Of a stretch of DNA of 64,000 nucleotides, positions 21,065 through 33,449 are shown piece after piece (the stretch's first letter is position 1; every line of letters begins with the position of its first letter). The notes beneath the pieces were generated by a model that saw only the letters and a list, made by a program, of their open reading frames with translations, was not told where the DNA came from and made no database searches. Made by a program: the position numbers and the translations under genes. The stretch spans positions 1-64,000 of the forward strand of contig VJWM01000135.1 of NCBI GenBank assembly GCA_010909165.1, given 5' to 3'. The stretch comes from Anthoceros angustus (Eukaryota > Streptophyta > Anthocerotopsida > Anthocerotales > Anthocerotaceae).

Positions 21065-23253
21065 TTAGTCTACACCACCTATCCTTCCCACTTCCCAAAG
21101 TACATTTATGGTCATTGACCAATTTGAGTCCTTATCTTGCTGAGGTGGTGACGCGTTCCCTCCTGGTTGGTCTTTCATCAACTCCGTGATCAGCTCCGTG
21201 CTCCTCACTTCCAAGCTTAACCGGGTCTTTCGCAATTCTTCCTCCACATCCCGGATTTTGATGGCTTGGGTGGCCAACACTTGCTCCTGTGCCTCCACTT
21301 GTTGGACTACCCGCTTCTCCCTCCCTAGAGCTTCAGATTTTATCCGCCGCTCCTGCTCTAGTTGGGCAAAATGGTCCTCCGCCTTCTACCTCTATGTGTC
21401 TCGCTGGCCGGTGGCTCAAACTGCTCTCTCTTCCGCTTGGGACAACTTTCCCTCCAGGGCCTTCTCTGTCCGCCTATGGTCCACAATATCTTGCTGGAGC
21501 TTCTCCACAGCCTTCTCCAACTTGGATGCCTTCTCATCGGACTCCATGGCCTCCAGCTGCCACTTGGTCCCCGCTCGTCTCTCTTCCATCTCCGGGCCTT
21601 ATTCGCCCGGACTTCCTCTTTACATGCCAGGAGGGAGGCTGCCATTCCCTTGGCTTTCTTCACGTCTATCTTGCTAAGTGTCTCACAAACACTCAGCAAT
21701 TCTCCTAGGGGTCCTAATTCAGACCCTTCCAGCTTGTTGCTGGAAATCTCCAGCACCTCTGCATCCCTTGGGCAGGCCTCCTGCTCGTCGCGTGGCGGGG
21801 CAGGCCCCCGCATTGTCGCTCCATCACCCCTTCCTCCTGGCACGGGTGATTGCTGCCTAGGCGTGGCCCTCGGCGCCTCGCGCTGACCCTCCTTCCTCTT
21901 CCCTACCACCGTAGGCTGCCTGCCTACCGGCATAGGGTGCCTAACTACCGAGGTAGGTTGCTTCCTCATCGCCAGAGTGCACGCCTACCGCATAGGGTGC
22001 CTACTGCAGGTGGGTTGCTTCCCCTCTTGCTGCACCCTAACGTGGGGTGCCTACCTTCCGCAGTAGGTTGCTTCCCTACCGACGTAGGCTGCCTTCCTAC
22101 CGTAATAGATTAGCTACCTACCGTGGTAAGTCGACGGGGTGCCTCTCCCTCTAGCACCCATGAGATGGTGGGAACCCCTCCCAGCCTAAGGGGTGTCTCC
22201 TCTACCGCGGTAGGCTGCCTCCCTACCGTGCTAGGCTGCACTCCTACCGTGGTAGGAGCGCCGTTGTAAACCACCACTTGGCCCTCACTGGCCTGCATCT
22301 CTCGTCCCCCTCCTTGCTCCTCATGTGGGGGAAAATCCTCCCCTCTGGCAATCCTTCCGGTGCTGCCGCTATCTTGGTGGTGGGGCACTTGAAGAAGTTT
22401 GCCCTCCCATGGTTTTTCCTTAAAGCAAAGGGCAAAAGCCTCTCCAAGCTTGGCTTGAGGTGAATAAATAAACCCATAAATGCACCAAATAGGTGCTGAG
22501 GTAGCAAGGCCTTGCACTTCCTTCATCCACCGTGTTGGGCTTGAGAAGCTTCTCCCTGTGATAAATATAAGCCTCATACATGATGGTTCCCCAATCCAGC
22601 TTAGCTCCTTTGATGATCTTCTACAAAAATTGTAAGAAATTGGTGCTGAAGTAGGAGGTGCGTTGATAATTCACCAACCCCAAGATAATTTTGGCGAAGA
22701 GTCTCCACTTGAGCTCCTTGATGCTGTCCGTCTTCCATCCATTCTTGGTTTTGGCCTTCATCCCTCCGTCGATGAGATCCAAAACCTCTTGAGGAATATC
22801 CGTGGTGGGAACTCTCTTTCTCCCATTCGTTCTCTCGAGGAGAGCGACTCTTGAGCTCTCCTCCTCCGGTCTCCCATACACATGGCGAATGCTGCGGACT
22901 GTCCAGCAGCGGGGATCAGTCGTGGCATTCCTTTTTGGCGGCGCGGCAAGGGCTGCCTCCGATTGATGGAGGTTGATGTAACACTCCTCAATCAACTCTA
23001 AATTGGTGTAGGCCCATTGGCGGCCATACACCCATCCCAATTGGATGTTCTCCTCCTCTGCCCACTGCCTAAAATCCACCAAATCTCGGGGGTTGAGCTG
23101 CCCTGCGAAACAAGAGAAGTGCGGCATTTCAAAGTTTCCACCACCTTGTGGCGTGCCTCCTGCTGCTGGCTTTTTGCCTCTGCCTGCGCCTTCTCCTGAT
23201 GATGAGCCCTTGGTGGGCGCCTCCTTCCCCTTGCCCTTTACTGCTCGAGTCAT
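21065..23253 (-). mobile_element. Retroelement-like multi-frame coding unit (degenerate)
   Basis: Three to four minus-strand frames follow one another: 22621-23253, 22110-22577, 21358-21969 and 21065-21298. The first starts with a basic, low-complexity tail (MTRAVKGKGKEAPTKGSSSG) and continues with a folded-looking part: VYGRQWAYTNLELIEECYIN, then RCWTVRSIRHVYGR. The last frame is a heptad-like coiled coil (ATQAIKIRDVEEELRKTRLS). The arrangement resembles gag-like or plant transposon-associated proteins broken by frameshifts. No protease, RT or integrase is visible, so the class is uncertain. The middle frame runs through a minisatellite. Confidence 0.5.
21905..22262. repeat. Minisatellite with palindromic ctaccg..gtag cores
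   Basis: Irregular units of about 24-27 bp contain cctaccg(n)2-3gtaggntgcct. Each holds a short inverted repeat of the form CTACCNNNGTAG. In the minus-strand reading frame it encodes repeated VGRQPT-like peptides. A related cluster lies at 24056-24190, about 1.8 kb away, outside any coding frame. Confidence 0.75.
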
Positions 23254-24430
23254 GGCGCCTTCTTACTTCCCACTGGCTCCGGAACGCAAAAAGAATTTAC
23301 TCCCCAATTTGCAAGTCCGCTGGCCCTTCTGGTGCCTCACCACGAGACCCTCCTGGCGGAAAGCAACCCTGTCACACAATCCCACGGTTAGCCCTGGCTT
23401 GCTTCCCACTCTCTCCTTCTCTTCTTCTTCTTCAACGTGGAGGTGCCTCTACTGAATTGCTTGCGTCTTCCTTGTGACTCTTCCTTCAATCTCGTCGCCT
23501 CTTCCTCGTTCCTGAGCGCGCCGCCCTAGTGTCCTCCGTAGCTCGCAGTGCCTTCCGCAGCTCGCAAGCCTCCCTCGCTCCACAGTCCCTCCTTTTCTTC
23601 TTCTTCCTCTACCCCGAGCGTAGTCCGCAGCTAGGGATTCTCTCCTTTCTTCCAGCTCGTGCCTCGCCTCCTTCTTCTCTCAGGGCGACCGCGGCGATGA
23701 CGCCTCCTTCTCTTCCCTCTTCTTCTCCAACGCTCGAAGGTCAGTGTTGCGCGCGAAGTGGAGATGCTCCAATTCGGGGTGAAAGATGGCATTGCCCAAA
23801 CTGGACTTTCCTCCCCCAGATGTTCGCCACGTGGATGCCTCTCAACCCTGAGATTGGGTTCCCCATCCTAAAATACCATTTTCCCCCTAGTTTACCTATT
23901 TTCCTACCCAATTTCGGCCTCTAATTAATTACCTTCTAATGAGTAGGTCTCTAATTAAATATTTCCTGTTTTAGCCTAATTATCTAATTTCCTATTGGCG
24001 GGCATATATAGCAAATATACCCTGCTCATAAATTCCTTTTTCCTGTTCGAAACGTCTTCAGCCTACGACGGTAGCCTGCCAGTCTATCGCGGTAGTATGC
24101 CCGCGCTCCTCAGCCTATCGGCGTAGGATGGCAGCCTACGGCGGTAGGTTGCCACCATCGGCGTGGGATGGCGGCCTGCAGGTAGGTTGCCGACCTCACC
24201 GCCAGCTACCACCTTCACCAAAGGCCATTTCAACCCGTTTCTTCTTCTCTAAGTATCCTCCCTACCTTCCTAACAGTATTCTACAATTCCAGCTTCAAAA
24301 GAATCGAAAAAGCTTTGGCATGTTTCCTCCAAACCATTTCTAACAAAAAAAAAAATCAGTCCTGTTTCAAAACAAACCAACTTAAACCAGTGGCCAAACT
24401 TTTACGTTCCACAGCCGCAGCAATTATGAG
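23254..24430. other. Flank of the retroelement-like unit; second minisatellite cluster
   Basis: Upstream (minus sense) of the MTRAV frame there is C/T-rich DNA that could be a leader or LTR-like region. The stretch 24056-24190 carries further cctacg(n)cggtag units like those at 21.9-22.3 kb. I could not find matching long terminal repeats by eye. Confidence 0.45.
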
Positions 24431-24524
24431 CCTGCTTGCACGACCAAGTTAGATGATGAAGCTCGCCGCATGAGCTCGTTTCCACAAACAAAGCATCTAT
24501 GATCGGTGCAACTTAGGCGCAATA

Positions 24525-24680
24525 CTGGGTTGCACGGTCATAGCCATTGTAATCCCCGAATTGAAAAGGAGAAACATTGATTGATTTCAAGCCGTGAATG
24601 TTGGGCCGCACGGTCACACGCATTGCAATCCCCGAATCGAAAAGGAGAAACATCGATTGATTTCAAGCCCTGATAATTGA
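24525..24680. repeat. Two-copy tandem repeat of about 78 bp
   Basis: The unit containing gcacggtca, then aatccccgaattgaaaagga and gattgatttcaagcc occurs twice with a few substitutions. No gene is seen around it (24430-25070). Confidence 0.75.
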
Positions 24681-25074
24681 TGGGTATGCATACATGTGCA
24701 ACCCATCCTACTATGCACCATTGAACATAATGCCATGTATTGAAGAGGAAGAAGAATTTATGAAAATATTTTCTAAATTTTACTAAGGATGAATGGAAGG
24801 ATGAATCATCATGGAACTAAAATATGACAAGTACTTAGATTGTGATGGAAAGAGCTAAAACAAAAATAAGATAAATAATCAAGCAGTTAATCAACACTCA
24901 AACACTCAAACAATCAACCAACTAATCAAAACTCAAACAAGAGAAAAAAATAACCAACCATATCCCTAGTGTAGACTTGCTTTCAAGTAGACACACAAGC
25001 TTACTTTCAAGTTTGTCTACTTGCAAATATAAATTGACGACAACTTTGTGAATGAACTGCGCGAGGAAAGTGTA

Positions 25075-25362
25075 TACTAATCTTCTTCGAGCTCCTTGGT
25101 TTCAAAGATTTATAATGATGGAAGGTGGAATGACTTCACTTTGAAACCCAGAGGCTCCATAAACCTAGAGGAGTGTATACCAATCTTCTTCGAACTTCTT
25201 GGTTTCAAAGATTTATAATGATGGAAGGTGAAATGACTTCACTTTGAAACCTAGAGGCTCCATAAACCTAGAGGAGTGTATACCAATCTTCTTCGAACTT
25301 CTTGGTTTCAAAGATTTATAATGATGGAAGGTGGAATGACTTCACTTTAAAACCTAGAGGAC
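25075..25362. repeat. Three tandem copies of a 103-bp repeat
   Basis: The string ttcaaagatttataatgatg starts at 25101, 25204 and 25307, giving an exact period of 103 bp. The copies share nearly all intervening bases, including accaatcttcttcgaac and aacctagagg. The third copy is cut short near 25362. It is non-coding. Confidence 0.9.
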
Positions 25363-25533
25363 AACTATGTCCATAAATTAATTCACGCATTATACTGTTT
25401 AACCATATCCGATGAGACTCCCAAGTGAACTAGAATACTTGTTAGTGAAAGACACTTTGACTCCTTAAGTGTTACATATGACCAAGAGGTTAACCAGTGA
25501 CGTTACCTTTCCGAATGGATTACCATTTCAAGA

Positions 25534-27138
25534 TTACCGGATGTTTGGCCTCTGCTCCCGGCTGGCCCCCGTGAAGGCTCCTGAGGTTGGCCAGAGATTC
25601 TCGAGGTTATCGGGGCTGTTAAACGCGGCAAGCAAAGCGTTCATTTCTTCCGAGTCTTGGCGATCCGGAAACTGTGGCTGCTGCCAATAAAATCCTGCCG
25701 CCGAATTGTGTGCCCGTGGTTGCTGACGTGGCGGGCGGCCGCGTGCGCGTGTAGCTGCGATCTGCCCTGGCCGCTGGAATAGTGGTGGAGATCCGCGTGC
25801 TTGTGGAAGCTCCGGATCCGGATCCGGCTGCTGCCGCTGTCGATGAAGTTGATCGCCTCCGTATCCGAATCCATGTCCGCTACCTGCTGCAAAAACTTGC
25901 TCCGGATTGGGTATCTGAACTTGCGCATGCCCCGATCCAGCTGCATACCCGGCTCGCCAGCGATGCTGCGGATACGTTGTTCGATGACGCGGGAGATATG
26001 GATGTGCGTGCGTTGCTGGCATGGATGCGCGTGCGTTCCCAGTTTGAGGGGGCAGCGCTAGCGCTAGCGGAATCCATCCTTGCTGCAATCCCTCTGGGCT
26101 ATCCGGGACTTCAATCGGATCTTGTACAGTCCCGGCTTGAGGACGCTGCGGTTCCCATAGGCTGCCCTGCCATTCGTATCGATTCTCACTATACGTGGCT
26201 TGATGAAGCAGGCCGGCCGCGGGGTTCGTCCTCATCCCTGGCACCTCCAGCGGATTCATGACTTGCATCTCCGCATGCCCTAGGGCTTGTCCTTGTTTTA
26301 CCGGACGCCTGAACCAGTAATCCTCCTGCCCCCAAAGGCTCGGATCTACAATCTCTTGTTCATGCGGACATCGTTGCGTGGGTGTTGATTCCGGATTCGA
26401 CGGCACCCTTTCTCGCAGACTCTGCGACAGTGGGAGGACTTGGTCTAGGAATCCGGTCGCTCCTCCCTCTGTGTTGAACTGGGCAGGAACTGGATTCCTG
26501 GCCTGAACTTCCAGCAGACGTGTCTCCCCCTGCGCGGCTCCCCCTTGCCCTGCATCCCCGGGTTGGGGAGATGGATCCCGCTCCGGATCCGGATGTAGAG
26601 CGTGCCCGGATCCGGCTCCATCTCCTGCTCCCGCTGGCCCATTGCCGGCGTGCATTTGTTGCCTCTCCAGCAGCATATATTCGTGTTCCAAGATACAGTC
26701 GAGATCCGTTTGATCTAAAAGTAGGAATGGCGGGAGATCCGCCTGTTCAAATTGTTTCGCAGATGGATCCCGCTCCGGATCCGGATGTCGAGCTTGCCCC
26801 GATCCGGCTCCATCTCCTGCTCCCGCTGGCCCATTGCCGGCTTGCGTTTGTTGCCTCTCCAGCAGCATAAATTCGTGTTCGAATATCCAGTGAAGATCCG
26901 TTTGATCAAAGGGTGAAGATGGCGGGAGATCTGCTTGTTCAATTTGTTCCACATCCTCAAGCCGCATCAGTGGTAAACTCGACAAGGCTGGAGGATCCTC
27001 GTCCAGTGGAAACTCCCTTAGTGGCGGTCCCTGCGCTGGAGCTGCAACAGCCCCATTTTGCCCACCTCCTGCCGATGTCTGCTCATCTTGGGGCTGTTGT
27101 TGCGTTCGCTTCTCTTCCTCCAATTTTCGCTTACACAT
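25534..27138 (-). CDS. Long proline/glutamine-rich disordered protein, unrecognised
   Basis: An uninterrupted 534-residue frame starting MCKRKLEEEKRTQQQ. It has no known domain, is rich in P, Q, G and A, and is low-complexity throughout. Residues about 80-210 contain an internal duplication: the block with LLERQQTQAGNGPAGAGDGA recurs 64 residues later, matching a 192-bp DNA repeat at about 26571 and 26763. A length of 534 codons without a stop suggests real or recent coding potential. However, the region is repeat-rich, the upstream DNA is AT-rich, and the start lies immediately after a cttttcatagattagg stretch that could be a splice acceptor. It could be a terminal exon of a larger gene, a retroelement gag-like protein or a lineage-specific gene. 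Function unknown. Confidence 0.45.
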   Translation of the reverse strand: MCKRKLEEEKRTQQQPQDEQTSAGGGQNGAVAAPAQGPPLREFPLDEDPPALSSLPLMRLEDVEQIEQADLPPSSPFDQTDLHWIFEHEFMLLERQQTQAGNGPAGAGDGAGSGQARHPDPERDPSAKQFEQADLPPFLLLDQTDLDCILEHEYMLLERQQMHAGNGPAGAGDGAGSGHALHPDPERDPSPQPGDAGQGGAAQGETRLLEVQARNPVPAQFNTEGGATGFLDQVLPLSQSLRERVPSNPESTPTQRCPHEQEIVDPSLWGQEDYWFRRPVKQGQALGHAEMQVMNPLEVPGMRTNPAAGLLHQATYSENRYEWQGSLWEPQRPQAGTVQDPIEVPDSPEGLQQGWIPLALALPPQTGNARASMPATHAHPYLPRHRTTYPQHRWRAGYAAGSGHAQVQIPNPEQVFAAGSGHGFGYGGDQLHRQRQQPDPDPELPQARGSPPLFQRPGQIAATRARGRPPRQQPRAHNSAAGFYWQQPQFPDRQDSEEMNALLAAFNSPDNLENLWPTSGAFTGASREQRPNIR

Positions 27139-28888
27139 ATTGGCCCTAATCTATGAAAAGTTTTCAAGTGCAAAATTTAATATTTTGCATCTTCAACCTT
27201 CCACTCCGGAGATATTAAAAGTTTTCTCAGACCCTCCCTGGAAGAGCAAACTTCCGGCCGGATCAATATCGGCATGAAAATTACTCATGCCCGATTGCAC
27301 TTGGCCCTTGGTGGCCAACCTGCTAAGATGTTTGTAAGAAAGTCCAGGGCTTTTGATATATAATCTTTTTTCTCAATAGCCCGTTGTTGTAAAGTAAAGT
27401 CTCACAAGCCGTCCTAGTAAATTATCTCCGTTGTTGTTCAAGGTTTTCTAGATTAAACAGAATATTAAAAAATAAAATATTTATCAAAAAGTAATTTTCT
27501 TATCTTTCATGTTGGTCACTCTACCCACCATGCATAGCCATCTCGCTCGTCACCGCATCAAAATTCTTACATCCCACGTCTCGTAGATGGCGCCTGATAT
27601 ATATGTGCATGAGAAGCCTGCAAGTCCAAAATAAGTGTCTTAGGACTTTAGCCTCCGGGCTTAATTCCCGATAAATGAGACCGCCTACATGAAAATATAT
27701 AAAGAGGAGAAATATCTGGAATATAAAGAGGAGAAATATCTTTTCTCATTGCACTTTTCTTTTCTTGAATCACTATTCTTTCTATTTACATTTGAATACG
27801 TTTTTATTAAGGAAAGAGGGGTTGGGTCAACCCATCTAGGTTAACCTTACAGTGGTTGCTGCTATTCCGGTATATTTTTGAGAAAAACAGATGAAACACG
27901 TGTCCCTTAGAGAAAAACAGATGAAACACGTGTCCCTTAGTAATGTTGTTGATCCCATGAACCAACAATTTGAGAAAATTGTCAAAGCTTCGTTCTCCCC
28001 TCATGCTTCCATGCCACTTCTTCTTAGCATGATGCCGATTCTTCATAGGGTGGATTCATTATGTAATTGCCCACTCATGGCTTTGTGTTTGGCTTGATTT
28101 TGAGTGGTTAAAAATGCTTTCAACCGATCTTTTATTATCTAACAAACTTAATAATCAGCATCTTTGGATGAAGATAAAATAATTAGGATACGCATCATGA
28201 GTTTATCGGGAGCACGCCTAGTACTCCCCAGTGAACCATATGTGTTATCATCAATTTATACCTAGCCTTCTGGTGGATGCCCTCTAGTAAATTTGGAGAC
28301 TTTATACAAATATTTCAAAGTGTACATTGAAGCCTCGCAATGGGAGTTTAATATGGAATAACTCCGTAGGACACTAACAACCGGCAGAGTTTGAGTTTAA
28401 TCCGGTTAACCCTGTAGGACAATAACAACTAGACCCCACACACTGCGAGACTGAGGACATGTTTTATAATAGGTGGCCCCACATGGCCATGGAGCTAGGA
28501 ATGGGTGACACCCCCATTTGAGAGAACTGAGGCGTCCCAAGGACTTTTGACCTTTGGACTTCAATGAACCCAAGTCGGGATCTCATGAGGGAGGGACTAG
28601 TGACTACCCAACCGGTTATATTGCTTTGATGGATTGATCAGAAATTATTATTTTTAACTGGACCGAAATTTTGGACGAAGACTTCATATGAATCCACCCT
28701 TAGACGAGCGCTCTCCCAATTGCTCTTTCCTTGTCTTCATAGTCGATACCTCTTTAAGGGTGACTGTAGGGTTTTCGGTTTGCTCTGATAAAATGCTGTA
28801 GGTTTATTTTAAACTCCTTCCTGAGGTTGCGAGAGGGAACGGGTAAAAATAGTTCCCACCACTAACTCAGGAAGCAGGAAGCGGGAAG
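27139..28888. other. Intergenic; short tandem duplications
   Basis: AT-rich DNA with no gene supported. Two small direct duplications are visible: a 25-28 bp unit with tataaagaggagaaatatct near 27697-27740, and a 30-bp unit with gatgaaacacgtgtccctta at about 27885-27940. The end of the stretch is the likely promoter region of RAD16. Confidence 0.6.
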
Positions 28889-31800
28889 ATGGCTGGAGTG
28901 CCGCGGAATTCCGCACAGCAACGTGAGTCTCTGATGCATTGCGGAAAGTGGCACACCTGACCCTGTGTATTCTCTCTGACTTCTGTGTGCTCTGGCTGTT
29001 CCTGAAGGGAGGAATAAGGAGTCAGGAGTGCAGCTGAGGGACAGCAGCAAGGATGACGACTCCGATGAGGAGTCCATATTTTCACAGTCTGAGAGCCAGT
29101 CGGAGGCAAGCGATGCAAGTTCGAATCATGATGGTTCATCCCAAGAGGACGAGGAAGAGGATGAGGAATCGGACGAGGAAGTGTCAAGCTTGCCCGATGG
29201 AGTAGCATCGTCGGGAAGACGGGTTGGTGCGAATCCGGTTGCTATTCGGGGCCTGGTCAGAGGCAGAGGCAGAGGCAGAGGTAGAGGCAGAGGCAGAGGC
29301 AGAGGCAGAGGGGGAGGCAGGAAGGGCAATCAGAACCCACAAGATCCCTCTCTCCAGTGGCAAGACTGGTTCAGTAACCTGGTGGGGCGGGGAGCTTGGG
29401 GACATGATGATGTTGATGTTGAGTTCGACTGGGAGCAGCTTGTGAGAGACAGAGCTGCAGTACAGCGCATAGCTGCGTCGCCGAAACTGGTTTTGCCGCT
29501 GCTTCCGTTCCAGGAGGAGTGGCTTGGGTGGAGTCTGAATCAGGAGGGGTCTGAATGGAAAGGGGGAATACTGGCAGACGAGATGGGAATGGGAAAAACG
29601 ATTCAAGCTATTTCTCTCATAGTTACCAGTCCAGGAGTACCCGCTCCTGCAGCACCGGCAAGCAATGAGTTGCCACAGGTGAAAGCCACGCTGGTGGTCT
29701 TACCTGTGGTGGCGGTACTACAGTGGCGAAGCGAGATCCAGAAGTTCACGGATGGGAGTGTGAAGGTCATGGTTTATCATGGAAATAAGCGTGGTGCAAC
29801 CCTCGCAGAGTTGGCCAGTTATGACGTTGTGCTGACAACTTACAGCATTGTAGAGAATGAGTTCAGGAGGAATGTGCAACCTCCTAAGGTTGCATGCAAG
29901 TGGTGCAAGCGGCAATTCTCAGCTGAGAAGCTGAGAATTCATTGCCGTTATTTTTGCGGACCGTATGCTAGGAGGACTGAAAAGCAATCTAAGCAAACAA
30001 AAAAGCGGAAGCTAGGGGAAAGCTCGTATGTAGGAGCTGCAGGGGCTGAATCAGGCGGTGATGTTGAGATGGAGGATTCAGACGATGAACAGCCACTGAA
30101 AGGGGGGAAGAGGGCAGCTTCATCTTGGAAAGGAAAGGGGAAAGTGGTCACTGACAAAGTGAAAATAACAAAAGAACAGCTGCAGGGTTGCCTGGATCAA
30201 GCAAATGGTCAAGGGTGTAGCACAACTGCATCTGGGAGGCCCAAGTCCATGCTGTTTTCTGTCAAGTGGGCAAGGATTATCTTGGATGAGGTAACACATC
30301 AAATAGTGCTAGCGTCTTTTTGTTTCTCTTATGCAGACGTTGTTGTTTTCTTGAATTCATGCCCCTGTTTTCCTGAGTAGGCGCATTCCATCAAAGATCG
30401 AAGGTGCAATACAGCTAAGGCTGTTTATTCACTGGAGTCAGTGTACAAGTGGGCTCTTAGTGGGACCCCTTTGCAAAATCGTGTGGGAGAACTGTATTCA
30501 TTGGTAAGACCTGTATTCTTTGTCTGTTTAAGAGTATTCCTAGGACTGTGTCAGAGATTGACTGAGCAAGCTCTGTGTTGCAGGTGCGTTATCTGCAAAT
30601 CTACCCTTTTTCCTACTACTTCTGCTCTAAGTGCGACTGTAAATCTCTTGAGCACAAGTAAGTGGACGGAGGCTGATCATAACAGACAGAAACCTCACGG
30701 CAGAGGTTTCTCTGAGTTGGATGCTCATGTGAATATTTTTGCAGGTTTGGTCAATGTGACGATTGTAAACACCCTGGTATCAGCCATTTCTGCTGGTGGA
30801 ATAAGGTATAGCCTCATGTAGTATGAAGTTCGGCGACTAAGTTTCAAAAATGGTGCAGCTGAGGCGTACTTCGCTGAGGGTGGTCAATTATTGACGTCAG
30901 GTGTCTTGTTCTCCTTTCCAGTTTATTTCAAATCCAATAAAAAAACATGGTTATGTAGCTGGGGGGCGGAAAGCAATGATGCTCCTCAAGAACAAATTGC
31001 TGGATAGTGTGCTTCTAAGGCGTACCAAGATGGAACGAGCAGCTGATCTTGCACTTCCACCAAGAAAAGTAAGAGTTGAAAGGTGAACTAGTTGCCTAGT
31101 GTTCAGGCCTGTATCTGCTGTGTTTGTGTTCAGGTCCTATAATTTTCTCCTTGTGTTTGCTTGCAGTCACTCTGTCGAAGAGATTGTTTTGATGTCCGTG
31201 AAGCTGATTTTTATCAGGCCTTATACACTCAAAGCCACGCCCAATATGATTCGTATGTTAGTCTGCCTGTTGGCCTACATCTGTTCCAACCACTGTTGCT
31301 TGCTGTTTAGTAGCTTCTTCGGGGTAAGATAGTGCGCTTCTTGTCTACAGGTATGTCAGTGCTGGAACTCTTCTGAATAACTATGCCCACATTTTTGACC
31401 TTCTGACTCGGCTACGACAGGTGCTTGCTGTTGCTTTTTCAGTTCTGTGATTTTAAGTTCGTCTTAATGGTTGTAGCGGTTCAAAGATTGTTCATGCCAT
31501 GGCTGACATTCCATCTTGCAACGAGCAGGCTGTGAACCATCCATATTTGGTGATGTTTTCTGCAACGGCGAATTCTGTGCCAAGACAGCAAGCTACTGCG
31601 TTTGATCGGGTTGTCCATCAAGTACTTGGCGAACATGAGGCTGTAGGGGGCGCATGCGGAATATGTCATGATCCTCTAGAAGATCCAGTGGTATGAGATG
31701 TGTCTTGCTTTGTGTTCACTGAATGTGTGTTTTGTGCTGGTTTTTGTCTTTGAACTGGCTACCTTATTTTTGTATTATTGGCAACAGGCATCCGGATGCC

Positions 31801-33033
31801 AGCATGTATTTTGCAGAGTATGTATTCAGGGGTATCTGGATGCAGCTCCTCGGTCCAAAGGAAGACCATTAGCAGGTTGTCCAACTTGCAATAAGCCACT
31901 CACAATTGACCTCACTGGGGAAGGGGCGAAACCTGCGGTGTTAAAAAATCCTGGATATAAGCAGAAGAGTATTTTAAGCCGTATTGATCTTAGCAAGTTT
32001 CAAAGCAGCACCAAGATTGAAGCTCTGGTCGGTTATGCCCTGCATTTATTGCTGTGTATTATCAACAGCTGGGATCTTGCAAACTTCTAATGCGTGCATA
32101 CATTCTGATTTCGCAGAGGGAGGAGATAATGCTAATGCTAGAACGTGATCCTGCAGCCAAGGCAATTGTCTTCAGCCAGTTTACATCAATGCTGGACCTT
32201 ATCGGATATACCTTTGAAAAAGTAAGGTTTATACTTTAAATCACGAGATGTGATGAGCCTAACTGAGAGGTTCTTGTTGAGGGAATACATGTTTATGTGG
32301 ATGCACCGGTGTGCAGAAGGGCATCACCTTTGTTAAGCTTGATGGAAGTATGTCTATGACAGCCAGAGATGAAATGATTGATAGATTTACAAATGTTGCA
32401 GAATGCAAGGTATGGGGTTAACCCTTTTTTTCATGTCGTTTGTACTGGAAATCGCCAGTGTTTTTCTAACGGCTCTCTCTTGGCAGGTCTTTCTCATGAG
32501 TTTGAAAGCAGGTGGTGTGGCACTCAACTTGACGGTTGCCTCACATGTAAGAATTTCTGTTACTGCCTCACTTTGCTCAGAGTTATCGTTTGAGTTGATT
32601 TTGCGTCAGGAAGAATCTCTGTTGTTGGCGAACTTTGCTCAGACTTGTCGTTTGAGATAATTTTCCGTCAACAACTTGCCTTTTTCTGGCTTCAGGTTTT
32701 TTTGATGGATCCATGGTGGAATCCGGCTGTGGAGCAACAGGCCCAAGATAGAATCCATCGGCTTGGACAGTACAAACCAATCAAAGTAACACGGTTTGTC
32801 ATTGAGAATACAATTGAAGAGAGAATCCTTAAGCTACAGGAGAAGAAACAACTGGTGTTCGAAGGGTACCGTCTCGTGCCCCTCTCTAGCTCTCTCCTCC
32901 GTTCGTTTTTTGATTCCAGATATGTAGCATTTATGCTGAGAGAACATTTGTTTCTCGCAGAACGGTTGGAAGATCAAGTGAGGCGTTGGGTAAACTGACA
33001 CCAGATGATTTGCAGTTCCTGTTCACGCAATGA
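28889..33033 (+). CDS. RAD16: RAD16-like SNF2/RING nucleotide-excision repair ATPase
   Basis: Fifteen exons, all phase-consistent: 28889-28922, 29026-30290, 30381-30503, 30584-30657, 30745-30805, 30922-31068, 31167-31252, 31351-31420, 31529-31690, 31788-32027, 32117-32221, 32317-32409, 32487-32546, 32696-32865, 32961-33033; about 920 residues. In order: an acidic N-terminus; a pure RG tract ([11 protein letters not shown]) from a gaggca microsatellite; helicase motif [13 protein letters not shown]; a basic insert with a CKWC...H...C putative zinc knuckle; ILDE|AHSIKDR (DEAH box split by an intron); [15 protein letters not shown] finger CGICHDPL...[10 protein letters not shown]...[26 protein letters not shown]; and [19 protein letters not shown]. 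It ends DDLQFLFTQ, like RAD16. With RAD7 it acts in global-genome repair in yeast. It appears intact. Confidence 0.95.
32570..32682 (+). repeat. Tandem duplication inside a RAD16 intron
   Basis: Within the intron 32547-32695 a unit with tttgctcagantt(g/a)tcgtttgag, then attttncgtca occurs twice, about 60 bp apart. The intron is enlarged but both splice sites remain readable. Confidence 0.75.
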
Positions 33034-33449
33034 CAGCATGATTTGGTCTAGGCAACGTTTTCCCGCAGTCGGGTCTGTTAAAGACTCCGATTTTGCTCGG
33101 TTCTCATTCCTCGGACTAACAGCAGTAATTAGTCTCAAGTTTTGACCCCCGCTGAAAACAGCTTTAACTGGCCGTGTTTCGTCCCTTCCATCAAGCATGC
33201 CTTTCTCTATATCCTCGTAGAAGGACGGTAGCATGCTTGATTTAATTGGAAGCTTTGCGGTTTGCCGTTTTAACACATTTTCTTAGATCAATTGGAAAAG
33301 ACTGCATTTGCGCACTCGTGATGAAATCCCTTTTGTTTCGATACTCCCAGGATGAGGGCCGAAAGAGAATGCCCACAACGTTTGAGCTATGGGACAAGGC
33401 ACAAGTCACTCTGAGGGCACAAACTTGACGTAATGGAGTCTTTAATTTC

